Assembly: GCA_019429365.1 (NCBI GenBank)
Contig: JAHYJD010000016.1
Coordinates: 1 to 46,536, forward strand
Direction: 5' to 3'
DNA: 46,536 nt
From: Bacteroidales bacterium
Lineage (GTDB): Bacteria; Bacteroidota; Bacteroidia; Bacteroidales; UBA7960
This document shows, in pieces, positions 18,259 through 26,267 of the stretch; within the stretch, counting starts at the first letter, position 1; the number at the start of each line of letters is the position of its first letter. A program made the translations under genes and the position numbers. The notes under the pieces were generated by a model. The model made no database searches, was not told where the DNA came from, and saw only the letters and a program-made list of their open reading frames with translations.

Positions 18259-18262
18259 TTGA

Positions 18263-18880
18263 ACCAGGCGAGCGATAAAAGGCCGCTCCAAAAAACAGGG
18301 AGAAGGATGGCGTTCTTAGCTGAGCGTCGCACCGGATCGAACCAACCGCGAGGTTGGCCAGTTTGAGGAGCCGAAGTCCAAACCCTGACACCATGCCGCG
18401 AGGCATGACTCGAAAGGTTAGGTTAGTCACTCAAAGATCGCCCAGCGTTCTTTAAATGATTGAGTCGAAGGCAGCAAATCAGCCCTATGCTTCGGCAAAG
18501 GACGAGATGCTGAAATAACGGAGGCCTTAGGGTCAAACGTATTTGCCTTAGAGAAAGGACATTGTTAATGACTTCAACAGCTGGCAGCCAGACCGAAAGG
18601 AAAGGACAAAAGCAGGAGAAGTACATGACAAGGAGCCCCTAAAAGGTCCTTAAAAAACGACACTTCGTCCGGGAAGAAGTTCCTTCGGGTACTTCCAGCG
18701 GAAAGTTTGACGGCCATACCTTAGCTGGTATCGCCCGAAAACCAGGGGCCGTAATTGAGAAAGTCTTCGGACTGGACATTACGCGCCGGCCACAATAACA
18801 GTAACCTGGCACAGTCGAAAGCGCAAGCCTTCGAAAGTGAAAGGGAACGATTCTGCAAAGATTCGTTCCCTTTTTGTTTT
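18263..18880 (+). ncRNA. Candidate large structured non-coding RNA, about 620 nt
   Basis: The region lies between an exact consensus promoter and a strong intrinsic terminator and has no protein-coding frame of quality on either strand. It is purine-rich and dense in stable local hairpins with classic tetraloops: CCAACC-GCGA-GGTTGG (18342-18357), CATGCC-GCGA-GGCATG (18392-18407), GAAGT..TTCG..ACTTC (18676-18695), AGTC-TTCG-GACT (18761-18773) and GGC.ATACC..GGTAT.GCC (18712-18734). GAGCG/CGCTC closes the 5' end (18270-18288). Longer-range pairs also fit, for example CAGGG 18296 with CCCTG 18383, and CGTAAT with ATTACG (18749-18783). It lacks the conserved cores of RNase P RNA, tmRNA, SRP RNA and group II introns that I looked for. 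I do not recognise the family. Confidence 0.65.
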
Positions 18881-18882
18881 TT
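18843..18882 (+). terminator. Intrinsic terminator of the structured RNA
   Basis: GGGAACGA (18843-18850) pairs with TCGTTCCC (18863-18870), followed by TTTTTGTTTTTT. The orientation shows that the RNA is made from the plus strand. Confidence 0.8.
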
Positions 18883-18935
18883 ACTAGCTCAAGAAAAGTC
18901 GTCAGGCATCAGCCCTTAATCAACTAATCTGCAAA

Positions 18936-19018
18936 TCCTCAAATCTGCTCATCCTCTCATTTTCCCATTTCCTCATCTTCTCATTTTCCTATTTTCCAAT
19001 CTTCCCAATTTCACCCCT
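18936..19018. repeat. Pyrimidine-rich degenerate short repeat
   Basis: Imperfect units of about 10-13 bp built on CTCATTTTCC / ATCTTCTCATTTTCC are repeated across the stretch. It reads as low-complexity sequence between the RNA and the rhodanese gene; the 3' end runs into that gene. Confidence 0.5.
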
Positions 19019-19424
19019 TCTCCCTTTTCTTCAACTGACAAGTACACGAGCCACTCAAGCGTTCTTTCACATCGACATCAACCGGCAAACCATCGCGCTC
19101 CCACTCTACCATGCCGCCAGCAAGGTTTGCAACGTGCCTGAAACCTTTCTCCAAAAGCAATTTACAAACTTCCTTGCTGTGAATGCCCACCGAATCGGCT
19201 ACCACATAATACAAATCAGGAATTAATTCATCCAGGTGTTTGTCAATATCGAATGAAGGAAGTAAAATATAATTTTCCACCCCAAAGTGCTTGAATGCTA
19301 CCAGTTCTTCGTGGCGCACATCGAGCAATACAGCACCATTCATGCAAAGCTGCAGTGCTTCGTGCGGACTTACGTTTTTTATGCCTCCGGAAGTAAAACC
19401 AAAATTTTTAAAAAGATCTGACAT
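19011..19424 (-). CDS. Rhodanese-like protein lacking the catalytic cysteine
   Basis: 137 residues from the ATG at 19424, a single rhodanese domain (LLDVRHEEL at the CH2A-like start, NLAGGMVEWERDGLPV at the end). The active-site loop, normally C-x-x-G-x-R/S, reads D-S-V-G-I-H-S here, so Asp replaces the sulfur-carrying Cys and sulfurtransferase activity is unlikely. A C-terminal CTC motif (SGSCTCQ) may bind a thiophilic metalloid. It is the last gene of the acr3 operon, 8 bp after acr3, which suggests a role in arsenic handling rather than general sulfur metabolism. Confidence 0.82.
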   Translation of the reverse strand: MSDLFKNFGFTSGGIKNVSPHEALQLCMNGAVLLDVRHEELVAFKHFGVENYILLPSFDIDKHLDELIPDLYYVVADSVGIHSKEVCKLLLEKGFRHVANLAGGMVEWERDGLPVDVDVKERLSGSCTCQLKKREKG

Positions 19425-19432
19425 CACATTTT

Positions 19433-20494
19433 TTAATATTTATTTCTATTGGCAAAGGCTACCAGTGATAACATTACCGGTACTTCAACCAGCACACCTA
19501 CCACGGTGACCAGGGCTGCCGGCGATTGCAAACCAAACAGGGCAATGGCCACGGCAACTGCCAGTTCAAAAAAGTTACTTGCACCGATCATGGCCGAGGG
19601 AGCACAAACAGCGTAGCTGAGTTTGAGTTTCTTGCCTCCATACCAGGCCAGGAAAAATATAAAATAAGTCTGGATAACCAGGGGCACGGCAGCCAGCAAA
19701 ATGATCAGGGGATTGGCCAAAATGTTTTGTCCCTGGAATGCGAAGAGCAGCACCAGGGTCACCAGGAGAGCCACAATGCTTACCGGCTTAAGTTTGGGCA
19801 GGAACACGGTTTTGAACCATTCCACCCCATGCGTGCGCAGTAAAAGGCGTTGGGTAATAACCCCTGCCACGAGCGGAACCACCACAAAAATAACCACACT
19901 GGCCACCAGCGTATCGTAAGGGATAATCACATCGGTTATTCCCAGCAACAATCCTACAATAGGAATAAAAGCCACCAGTATAATCAGGTCGTTGACCGAA
20001 ACCTGCACCAGGGTATAATTCGGGTCGCCATCAGAAAGGTAGGACCAGACAAACACCATGGCGGTGCAGGGAGCAGCGCCCAAAATAATGGCCCCGGCTA
20101 TGTATTCACCAGCCAGTTCGGGCGTGATCCAGGCCTGGTAGATTTTGGAGAAAAACAGCCAGGCAAAAAATGCCATAGTAAATGGCTTAATCAGCCAGTT
20201 GATGACCACTGTCCATATCACACCGCGGGGCTTTTTCCCGATTTTCCTGATGCTGGAAAAATCAACTTGAAGCATCATGGGGTAAATCATAAGCCAGATC
20301 AGAATGGCCACCGGAATATTTACCCGGGCAATTTCCAGGCGGCTGATCACATTTATTCCATCTCCGGCCAAATGCCCCAGCAAGATACCAACCAAAATGC
20401 CCAAACCAACCCAAATGGTCAGGTATTTCTCAAAGAACCCAATGGTTTTTTTGGGTTTATCCGGAATTACCACTTTTTTAAAAGAGTCGAGCAT
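19433..20494 (-). CDS. acr3: Arsenite efflux transporter, Acr3 family
   Basis: A 353-residue membrane protein with ten predicted helices, the usual size for Acr3. It exports arsenite, driven by the proton gradient. Diagnostic segments are [19 protein letters not shown] near the N-terminus, [11 protein letters not shown], and the helix-4 block [19 protein letters not shown] carrying the essential cysteine. [18 protein letters not shown] marks the helix-9 region. It is downstream of arsM by 18 bp in an arsR-C-M-acr3 operon. Confidence 0.95.
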   Translation of the reverse strand: MLDSFKKVVIPDKPKKTIGFFEKYLTIWVGLGILVGILLGHLAGDGINVISRLEIARVNIPVAILIWLMIYPMMLQVDFSSIRKIGKKPRGVIWTVVINWLIKPFTMAFFAWLFFSKIYQAWITPELAGEYIAGAIILGAAPCTAMVFVWSYLSDGDPNYTLVQVSVNDLIILVAFIPIVGLLLGITDVIIPYDTLVASVVIFVVVPLVAGVITQRLLLRTHGVEWFKTVFLPKLKPVSIVALLVTLVLLFAFQGQNILANPLIILLAAVPLVIQTYFIFFLAWYGGKKLKLSYAVCAPSAMIGASNFFELAVAVAIALFGLQSPAALVTVVGVLVEVPVMLSLVAFANRNKY

Positions 20495-20512
20495 TAAAAA
20501 AAGTTTTTAAGA

Positions 20513-21319
20513 TTAATGTTTTTTTGTTGCACTCAGGGTAATACTGAAGATTCCAAATTTTCCGAAAGCAGCATCCGTCAATTTATCATCATCCAGGTAT
20601 TGCCTCAAAATACTTTCTGGAATATCGATTTTCCTTTCTTTATGTACTGCAAGGTTCTTAAACCCTGCGTTTTTTGCCGCTGCCAGGTAATCTTCCATTT
20701 GCAGAGCGCCTGAAACACAACCGGCATACATTTCGGCATCAGCCCGCAGTTTTTCGGGCATTTCGCCTTTTACAACCACATCCGACACACAAAATTGGCC
20801 TTCTGACTTCAACACCCGGAAAATTTCTGAGAACGCTTTCCCTTTGTCGGGAACAAGATTCAGGACGCAGTTTGAAATCACCACATCAAACTGATTGTCA
20901 TCAAAAGGCATATGCTCAATATCTCCTTTGACAAACTGCACATTGGTAAACCCAAGTTTGCCTGCATTAGAAATGGCCTTTTCAACCATGGCATCTGTAA
21001 AATCAATACCAGTTACCTGCCCGGTTTCTCCAACCAATGCCCGGGCCACAAAACAGTCGTTGCCGGCACCGCTGCCCAGATCGAGCACATGATGTCCGGG
21101 TTGTATACCCGCAAATTCGGTAGGTATTCCGCATCCAAGACCCAGGTCGGCGTCTTTGTTATAGCCTTGTTGGCTTTCGTAATTTTCGCTGAAGTTGGTA
21201 TAATCCAACCCACAGCAATCGGAAACCGGGCCGCAACAACATCCTTGACTGGACTCAACCTGCAAAGCAATTTGCCCGTATTTTTCCTTAACAACTGATT
21301 TCAAATCTTTTTCGCTCAT
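20513..21319 (-). CDS. arsM: Arsenite S-adenosylmethionine methyltransferase
   Basis: A 268-residue ArsM that methylates As(III) to mono- and dimethylated products. The SAM site is DLGSGAGND (80-88), followed by GIDFTDAM. The three cysteines that bind As(III) are C63 (GLGCGIP), C151 (NCVLNLVPDK) and C201 (AGCVSGAL). An N-terminal cluster C27-C29 and C35-C36 is also typical of bacterial ArsM. The ATG overlaps the arsC stop by 4 bp (ATGA), so translation is coupled. Confidence 0.95.
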   Translation of the reverse strand: MSEKDLKSVVKEKYGQIALQVESSQGCCCGPVSDCCGLDYTNFSENYESQQGYNKDADLGLGCGIPTEFAGIQPGHHVLDLGSGAGNDCFVARALVGETGQVTGIDFTDAMVEKAISNAGKLGFTNVQFVKGDIEHMPFDDNQFDVVISNCVLNLVPDKGKAFSEIFRVLKSEGQFCVSDVVVKGEMPEKLRADAEMYAGCVSGALQMEDYLAAAKNAGFKNLAVHKERKIDIPESILRQYLDDDKLTDAAFGKFGIFSITLSATKKH

Positions 21320-21744
21320 AATTGTGAAAGGATTTCTTCTTGGTATAATTTGTAAAAACCTTCTTTGATTTCGTTACGTACTCTGACGAATTCACTCCAG
21401 ATATATTCTTCGGTTCCGGTAACGTGCGATGGATCGTCGAAACCAATATGGAGCCGATGTTTTACCTTACCCATAAATGCAGGGCAGTTTTCGTTGGCTC
21501 CCCCGCAAACGGTAATCACATAGTCCCACTCTTCACCCAGGTATTTATCTACTGAGTCAGAGGTATGGTGGCTAATATCAATGCCAATATCTTTCATGGC
21601 CGCTACGGCTTTTTCATTTAGCTTTCCTGAAGCTTCGGTTCCGGCCGAGCGAACCACTATTCTTTCATCAAAAGATTGCAGAAAGCCATGTGCCATCTGG
21701 CTACGGCAAGAGTTTCCGGTGCACAAGATCAATACTTTTATCAT
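21316..21744 (-). CDS. arsC: Arsenate reductase, thioredoxin-coupled
   Basis: A 142-residue arsenate reductase with the low-molecular-weight phosphatase fold. The P-loop is CTGNSCRSQ with C8 as nucleophile; C80 and C87 (VCGGANENCP) are the resolving pair of the intramolecular disulfide cascade seen in the Bacillus/Staphylococcus type. It turns As(V) into As(III) for ArsM and Acr3. It starts 18 bp after arsR and overlaps arsM by 4 bp. Confidence 0.95.
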   Translation of the reverse strand: MIKVLILCTGNSCRSQMAHGFLQSFDERIVVRSAGTEASGKLNEKAVAAMKDIGIDISHHTSDSVDKYLGEEWDYVITVCGGANENCPAFMGKVKHRLHIGFDDPSHVTGTEEYIWSEFVRVRNEIKEGFYKLYQEEILSQL

Positions 21745-21762
21745 AATTTTTTTTGTTTGAAT

Positions 21763-22104
21763 TTATTCGCACTGAAAGCCCGTGTCAATTTTTTCAAAAA
21801 ATTCGTTGAAGTTTTCCCTGAGCAGGTTCAATTTGTCCTGGTTAATGCAATAATTCTTTTTTACCCCATCAATGGTTCCCTTTATTAAACCCACATCTTT
21901 CAATTCTTTTAAGTGCTGGTTAACGGTTGTCCGGCTCAAAGGCAATTCATCTGCAATATCGCCGGTAATGCAGGTTTTGGTTTCCGCAAGGTATTCCAGG
22001 ATGGCAAGCCTGGCAGGGTGCGAAAGGGCCTTAAAAAGGGTTGCAGTCTTTTGCAAATCCCCGCTGAATAATGCACGTTTGTTGCTGATCATGATGGGTT
22101 GCAT
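21763..22104 (-). CDS. arsR: ArsR-family transcriptional repressor (first)
   Basis: A 113-residue winged-helix repressor. The recognition helix is in LSRTTVNQHLKELKDVGLI, after ALSHPARLAILEYL. Cysteines in ETKTCITGD, NYCINQD and the C-terminal FQCE are candidates for As(III) binding; the layout differs from the E. coli CVC motif. The ATG at 22104 lies inside the long inverted repeat of its own promoter, so it should repress its own operon (arsR-arsC-arsM-acr3-rhodanese). Confidence 0.92.
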   Translation of the reverse strand: MQPIMISNKRALFSGDLQKTATLFKALSHPARLAILEYLAETKTCITGDIADELPLSRTTVNQHLKELKDVGLIKGTIDGVKKNYCINQDKLNLLRENFNEFFEKIDTGFQCE

Positions 22105-22160
22105 AAAAAATATGACGCAAAATTACGTCATATTTTTTATGCAACGTAATTTTACGTCAA
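22098..22160 (-). promoter_or_regulatory. ars operon promoter with two ArsR operator sites
   Basis: A perfect 20-bp inverted repeat (22098-22117 and 22126-22145) flanks an 8-bp spacer. Read on the minus strand the spacer is TAATTTTG, an exact Bacteroidota -7 box. Around it the core is TGACG-TAATTTTG-CGTCA. A second similar box, GACG-TAAAATTA-CGT, is centred 29 bp upstream (22145-22158), over the expected -33 region. The predicted transcript starts only about 8 nt before the arsR ATG. Confidence 0.75.
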
Positions 22161-22240
22161 ATAAAATCGCAAAAAAACAAGAATCCAATAAGATTAGTCT
22201 TTATGTCAGGACTTCAGGAAAGAAATGATTTGTATTGTTT

Positions 22241-22561
22241 TTAACCTCCACAACAGCCTGCACTGCGTTTATAACCCAGCAGACGAAAGCCCCCATCAGT
22301 AAAATCGATGGTTACAGGACTGAGATCGGGCAATAAGTCATTAGCAACAAAAAAAGGAACGTCGGCAATGTCTATTTGCATTTCACCGGGCCGGATACTT
22401 TCGGCCAATTCCATTTGTATAGATGACCCGCAGCAACCGGCAGCATTAAAAATCCTTACACCCGCCGGGCGTTCCTCCATTGAGTCAATGATTTCTTTAA
22501 ACTTTTCAGCAGCAATATCCGAAACGCGGAAAGCATCGGTTGTATTTAAAGGTTGATCCAT
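22241..22561 (-). CDS. HesB/IscA-like protein with CC and C-terminal CCGG
   Basis: A 106-residue protein of the HesB-like fold: VSDIAAEKFKEII, then GVRIFNAAGCCGSSIQMEL and a C-terminal FTDGGFRLLGYKRSAGCCGG. Classic A-type Fe-S carriers have one Cys in the middle and CxC near the end. This one has adjacent pairs, C43-C44 and C103-C104. It may bind iron-sulfur, copper or a metalloid; the role is inferred only from fold and position in the arsenic island. The upstream lipoprotein gene ends 29 bp before it. Confidence 0.75.
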   Translation of the reverse strand: MDQPLNTTDAFRVSDIAAEKFKEIIDSMEERPAGVRIFNAAGCCGSSIQMELAESIRPGEMQIDIADVPFFVANDLLPDLSPVTIDFTDGGFRLLGYKRSAGCCGG

Positions 22562-22590
22562 TCTTGATTCTAATTTTCAAGGTTTTTAAT

Positions 22591-23127
22591 TTACCGGGGA
22601 AGCGGGCTTCCAACCGGAATATCGCAGCGATGCCAGGGTTGTCCGTGAGGCGGATTATTTACTGGGGGCGTTCCGGATGGGGGATTCGACTGACTGCCTT
22701 GCGAAGAATTCAACCGGTTGATATTTTCTACCGTAGGAATCATTGATTTATCAACTGTGGCTGTAGCTGGCGATGCAGCTGGCGCAGGCGTTGTAACTGG
22801 TGCAGAAGCAGCAACTGGGTTCGTGGTTGCTTGCGGCGCTGAGCCAGCAGGTGGCAATGGACTACCCACAGGAATATCGCAGCGGTGATAGGGTTGCCCG
22901 TGAGGAGGATTCAGCATGACCTGAGCTTCAACTTGTTCAGCAACGGGTTGATCCGGTTCCTGCGAAAGGGCAGAGTAGGTTTCCTCATTGGCAGGAAGTT
23001 CCTGTGTTTGATCTTGTTCAGGGATCATCAAATTGGACGATTGATCTGACTCATTTTTTACAGGCCCACTGCAGGACAATACCATGAAAAAGGCCAGCAC
23101 CGAAATAATAAAATTAATGTTTTTCAT
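22591..23127 (-). CDS. Lipoprotein with two PHGQPxHRCDIPVGSPL motifs
   Basis: 178 residues. The lipoprotein signal ends in VLSC (C19). The mature chain is low-complexity: an acidic Gln/Glu stretch, then a Pro/Ala/Thr-rich linker. Two near-identical 20-residue motifs are spaced 85 residues apart (73-92 and 158-177); each offers two His and one Cys and differs only at Tyr/Trp and its flank. I recall similar PHGQP-HRCDI motifs in other Bacteroidota proteins, with no known function. Metal or metalloid binding in the periplasm is plausible. It precedes the HesB-like gene on the same strand. Confidence 0.75.
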   Translation of the reverse strand: MKNINFIISVLAFFMVLSCSGPVKNESDQSSNLMIPEQDQTQELPANEETYSALSQEPDQPVAEQVEAQVMLNPPHGQPYHRCDIPVGSPLPPAGSAPQATTNPVAASAPVTTPAPAASPATATVDKSMIPTVENINRLNSSQGSQSNPPSGTPPVNNPPHGQPWHRCDIPVGSPLPR

Positions 23128-23389
23128 TAAAATTCTTTTTAATTACAAAAAATTGAATGTTCAATAAATAAATATACAAATATTTTTCAACCTATTCCAG
23201 GGTTATTTTACTTTTCCGGTTTTTTGCGACGCCCATCATTGCTATTTCGGGTCAAAGCATATGGCATAACATTGCTTAAAAAGTACTTTTTGTCGAATAA
23301 ATCCACTGGCCATGGGCTCTAAAAAACAAAGCCGACTGGCCGGTGGAAAATTTCCAGGATGCTTGAAAAGTTATTCCTGAACCTACAAA

Positions 23390-23785
23390 TCACTGCTTGG
23401 CAACTACATTGCCGGTAATTCTTAAAACCACATTGGCATTTTCGGCGTTGGAAGCCACACGAATAACTTTGTTGATAGGCCCTACACGCCTGGTGTCATA
23501 TTTAACTTTTATGACGCCGGTTTTCCCGGGAGCAATGGGTTCTTTTGACCATTCAGGCAGGGTGCATCCGCAGGATGCCCGGACCGCGGTTAGCACCAGT
23601 GGTTCGTCTCCAGTGTTGGTAAAGATGAATTCGCAGTTTCCATCGCCGCCTTGCTCAATGGTTCCGTAATCATGAACCATCTTGTCAAAAACAATGGAGT
23701 CGGTTTTGGCGACAGGGGTTTCCTGGGCATGCAGACCCATAGCAAAGAACCCAAGGATAGACAAAGTAAAAAATAATTTTTTCAT
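23390..23785 (-). CDS. DUF1573 secreted protein
   Basis: 131 residues with a signal peptide (cleavage after GLHAQ) and one DUF1573 Ig-like domain (HDYGTIEQGGDGNCEFIFTN, TAVRASCGCTLPEW, VKYDTRRVG). The SCGCT motif is diagnostic of the family, which is common in Bacteroidota and of unknown function. It stands alone, 262 bp before the lipoprotein gene; in that gap I see only AT-rich sequence with the short hairpin-like AAAGTACTTTTT. Confidence 0.85.
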   Translation of the reverse strand: MKKLFFTLSILGFFAMGLHAQETPVAKTDSIVFDKMVHDYGTIEQGGDGNCEFIFTNTGDEPLVLTAVRASCGCTLPEWSKEPIAPGKTGVIKVKYDTRRVGPINKVIRVASNAENANVVLRITGNVVAKQ

Positions 23786-23919
23786 GACAACTTTTTTAAC
23801 GGGTTATTAATAAATTTAAACGGGCAAACCAAAGGTTCTGACCAAAGATTTTTCAAAGTTAAAAATAAACAATCAGAATACATCCAATTATCTAATATTT
23901 TTTATTAATTATCAGATCG

Positions 23920-24162
23920 CTAACCCAGATTCATCAGCCAGTTGCCCAGGGTTGCTTTTGTGGGAAGTTTTCCCTGCAGCAGCACCTTGCCGTTTACCAC
24001 CAGTCCGGGGGTAAGCATTACGCCATAATTCCCGTATTCATTGATATCCGTGATTTTTTCCACCCGGGCTTCTAACCCAAGTTCTTCAACCACCTCCTTG
24101 CAGAGGTTTTCGAGGCGCACGCAATTGGAGCATCCCGGGCCAAGCACTTTTATTTCAATCAT
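23920..24162 (-). CDS. Thioredoxin-like protein, MTH895/TM0996 type (second)
   Basis: 80 residues from the ATG at 24162, a small glutaredoxin/thioredoxin-fold protein. The redox motif is GPGCSNC (C11 and C14), followed by ...LTPGLVVNGKVLLQGKLP with the cis-proline. Such proteins often accompany metal or arsenic permeases and reduce or deliver the substrate. It is the last gene of the second ars operon, 11 bp after the permease; a long upstream extension of this frame overlaps the permease and is not credible. Confidence 0.85.
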   Translation of the reverse strand: MIEIKVLGPGCSNCVRLENLCKEVVEELGLEARVEKITDINEYGNYGVMLTPGLVVNGKVLLQGKLPTKATLGNWLMNLG

Positions 24163-24173
24163 TACCAGTCGCT

Positions 24174-25493
24174 TTAGAGGTTTCCAAAAATGATTCCTGC
24201 AATGGTAGATAGCACCACTACAATGGAAATATAAACCAATGTCTTTTGTGTTCCGAGCACCCCGCGGATCACCAGCATATTGGGCAGGGAGAGCGAAGGT
24301 CCGGCAAGCAGCAGTGCAAGGGCAGGTCCTTTGCCCATACCAGAAGCAAGCAGACCCTGAAGGATGGGCACTTCGGTGAGGGTGGCAAAGTACATAAAGG
24401 CACCTATAATGGATGCAAAGAAGTTTGCCGCCAATGAATTTCCGCCCACCAGCCAGGCTACCCATTCGTTAGGAACCACTCCGGGGATAGAAACATCATC
24501 GTGAGTAGACCCCAGAAGGAAACCGGCAATGACCACCCCAATGGCCAGCAGGGGGACTATCTGTTTGGTAAAGCCCCAGCTCGACAAGATCCACTCCCGG
24601 TTTTCGCCGTGATCGGCCTTGTCCATCAAGCCGATTGAACTAACTGCAGCAATGGCCACAACCATTACCACCAGCGGATTGCCAATAACCAGCGCGCTCA
24701 GCGCAGTAATTACAGCGCCCAGCAGCACCTGCCAGCTTTTCATTTTCAAAATAAAGATCATGGAATAAACCAGCACCAGTCCAAAAATGCCGGTAATGTA
24801 CCATTTGTTGGCCCAGATAAAGTACCACACGCCGCTGGTTTCGCCCTCAGATGGCCTTCCCCAATTGGCAAAAACCAGGATAACCACCAAAGTGAAAAAG
24901 TGCAGGGCAGTTTGCCACAAGGGGCGGGTTTCGGGCACTTCAGGAAAGTTCATTTGCTCGGCCGCTCGGGCTTTTTCTTCCTTGCGGTAAATAAACGACA
25001 TGATCAGCCCGGTAACCACCGCAAAAACCACGGCGCCAATTACCCTCGCTACACCCATTTCAAAACCAAGGATGCGGGCAGTAAGAATAATGGCCAGAAT
25101 GTTGATGGCCGGCCCCGAATACAGAAAAGCAATGGCTGGCCCAAGGCCTGCACCTCGCTTGTGAATACTCGAAAACAAAGGCAGAATGGTGCATGAACAA
25201 ACCGCCAGGATGGTACCCGAAACGGAAGCCACTGTATAAGCCACCCATTTTTTTGCCCTGGCACCAAAATATTTGATTACCGATGCCTGGCTGACAAACA
25301 CTGAGATGACCCCTGCGATAAGGAAAGCCGGCAGCAGGCAAAGAATGACATGCTCGCGGGCATACCAGCGCGAAAGATCAAGCGTGGCATCAATGGCCGT
25401 GTTGAATACCTTGCTTTCGATGGGCATGAAAAATATGCCCAGGAAAACCACCACCATCCAGAAAAGGATCTTAAACTCTTTTTTTATTTCCAT
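24174..25493 (-). CDS. Permease of the DUF318/ArsP-like family
   Basis: 439 residues, about ten membrane helices in two halves. The signature CSCTILPLFSSIHKRGAGLGPA with SGPAINILAI in the first half, and TEVPILQGLLASGMGKGPAL with GPSLSLPNMLVI in the second, places it in the permease family that includes SO_0444-type metal exporters and the organoarsenical exporter ArsP. The substrate is not decided by sequence; its position after arsG and before a thioredoxin-like gene favours a metalloid or organoarsenical. The gap to arsG is 49 bp. Confidence 0.85.
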   Translation of the reverse strand: MEIKKEFKILFWMVVVFLGIFFMPIESKVFNTAIDATLDLSRWYAREHVILCLLPAFLIAGVISVFVSQASVIKYFGARAKKWVAYTVASVSGTILAVCSCTILPLFSSIHKRGAGLGPAIAFLYSGPAINILAIILTARILGFEMGVARVIGAVVFAVVTGLIMSFIYRKEEKARAAEQMNFPEVPETRPLWQTALHFFTLVVILVFANWGRPSEGETSGVWYFIWANKWYITGIFGLVLVYSMIFILKMKSWQVLLGAVITALSALVIGNPLVVMVVAIAAVSSIGLMDKADHGENREWILSSWGFTKQIVPLLAIGVVIAGFLLGSTHDDVSIPGVVPNEWVAWLVGGNSLAANFFASIIGAFMYFATLTEVPILQGLLASGMGKGPALALLLAGPSLSLPNMLVIRGVLGTQKTLVYISIVVVLSTIAGIIFGNL

Positions 25494-25542
25494 TGCTATG
25501 TTTCTTTATTTCGCAAAAGACCGAAATGAAACGGCAAAAAAA

Positions 25543-26256
25543 TTACAGATAAATGGTATAGCAATAATAAACGCCTACCACAAGAAATATTATGGCTACT
25601 ACTTTACGGAACCAAAACTCGAAGGTTTTGACTTTGTAATAAACCGAGGCCATTTTCGACACACTGAAAGCAAGGATCCAGGCAAAAATGATTACCGGAA
25701 GGCCGGTGGCAAAAGCGAAAATCACCGGAAGGAAGTACCCGGCACTGGATGAGACGGACAAGGGAATCAGGCCGCCAAAATACAGCACCCCACTGTAGGG
25801 GCAGAAAGCCAGTGCAAAAACGATTCCCAGCAGCACCGAGTTCCAGGCAGATCCTTTGCCTGCCTTATTTTCCATACGCGAAGTCAATCCACCGGTTAAG
25901 GAAAAATTTAACTTAATGACCCCCAGCAAAAAAATGCCAATCAATATTAACAGGGGCCCAATAATCATTTCACCGTATGTACTTACTGCCTTTTGTACCT
26001 TATAAATGCTGGCGCCCTGTTTTAAGATGGCTATAAGAATAATACCCAGCACCGTGTAGCTAATGACACGGCCCAGGGTATAAAGCAAGCCATTATAAAA
26101 AACCTTTTTGCGGTTCTGTAGGTCTTTGCTGATAAAACCCACCGCCGAAATATTGGTAGCCAGCGGGCAAGGGCTTACTGCAGTCATCAAACCCAGTAAA
26201 AAGGCTGAAATAATAGGAATTTCAGTATTGGAAGAAAGTTGTTGCAGAAACTCCAT
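25543..26256 (-). CDS. arsG: ArsG-like aromatic arsenical efflux permease
   Basis: A 237-residue DsbD/CcdA-type membrane protein with six helices. Two Cys-Pro motifs face each other in the repeats: SPCPLATNISA in helix 1 and FCPYSGVLYFGG in helix 4. Position directly after an ArsF-like lipoprotein matches the arsEFG operon described in Shewanella, which reduces nitroaromatic arsenicals such as roxarsone and exports the products. The alternative, a CcdA-like electron carrier for ArsF, remains possible. Confidence 0.82.
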   Translation of the reverse strand: MEFLQQLSSNTEIPIISAFLLGLMTAVSPCPLATNISAVGFISKDLQNRKKVFYNGLLYTLGRVISYTVLGIILIAILKQGASIYKVQKAVSTYGEMIIGPLLILIGIFLLGVIKLNFSLTGGLTSRMENKAGKGSAWNSVLLGIVFALAFCPYSGVLYFGGLIPLSVSSSAGYFLPVIFAFATGLPVIIFAWILAFSVSKMASVYYKVKTFEFWFRKVVAIIFLVVGVYYCYTIYL

Positions 26257-26267
26257 CTAAAAATCTG

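Noticed and set aside
18200-18626. Two minus-strand frames of 67-76 codons inside the structured RNA
   Set aside because: They read against the promoter and terminator, have no family resemblance, and the stable hairpins of the RNA explain the base pattern better.
18263-18880. RNase P RNA, tmRNA or group II intron
   Set aside because: The P4 sequences of RNase P, the terminal CCA and tag region of tmRNA, and a group II domain V hairpin were not found.
18936-19018. CRISPR-like array
   Set aside because: The units are degenerate, pyrimidine-only and lack distinct spacers; no cas gene is near.
22098-22145. The 20-bp inverted repeat as a transcription terminator
   Set aside because: It is AT-rich, contains the -7 box in its spacer, and lies at the start of arsR with no T run placed for termination.
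24163-24465. N-terminal extension of the second thioredoxin-like gene
   Set aside because: It overlaps the permease gene in another frame and is Cys/His-rich noise; the ATG at 24162 gives a family-like start.
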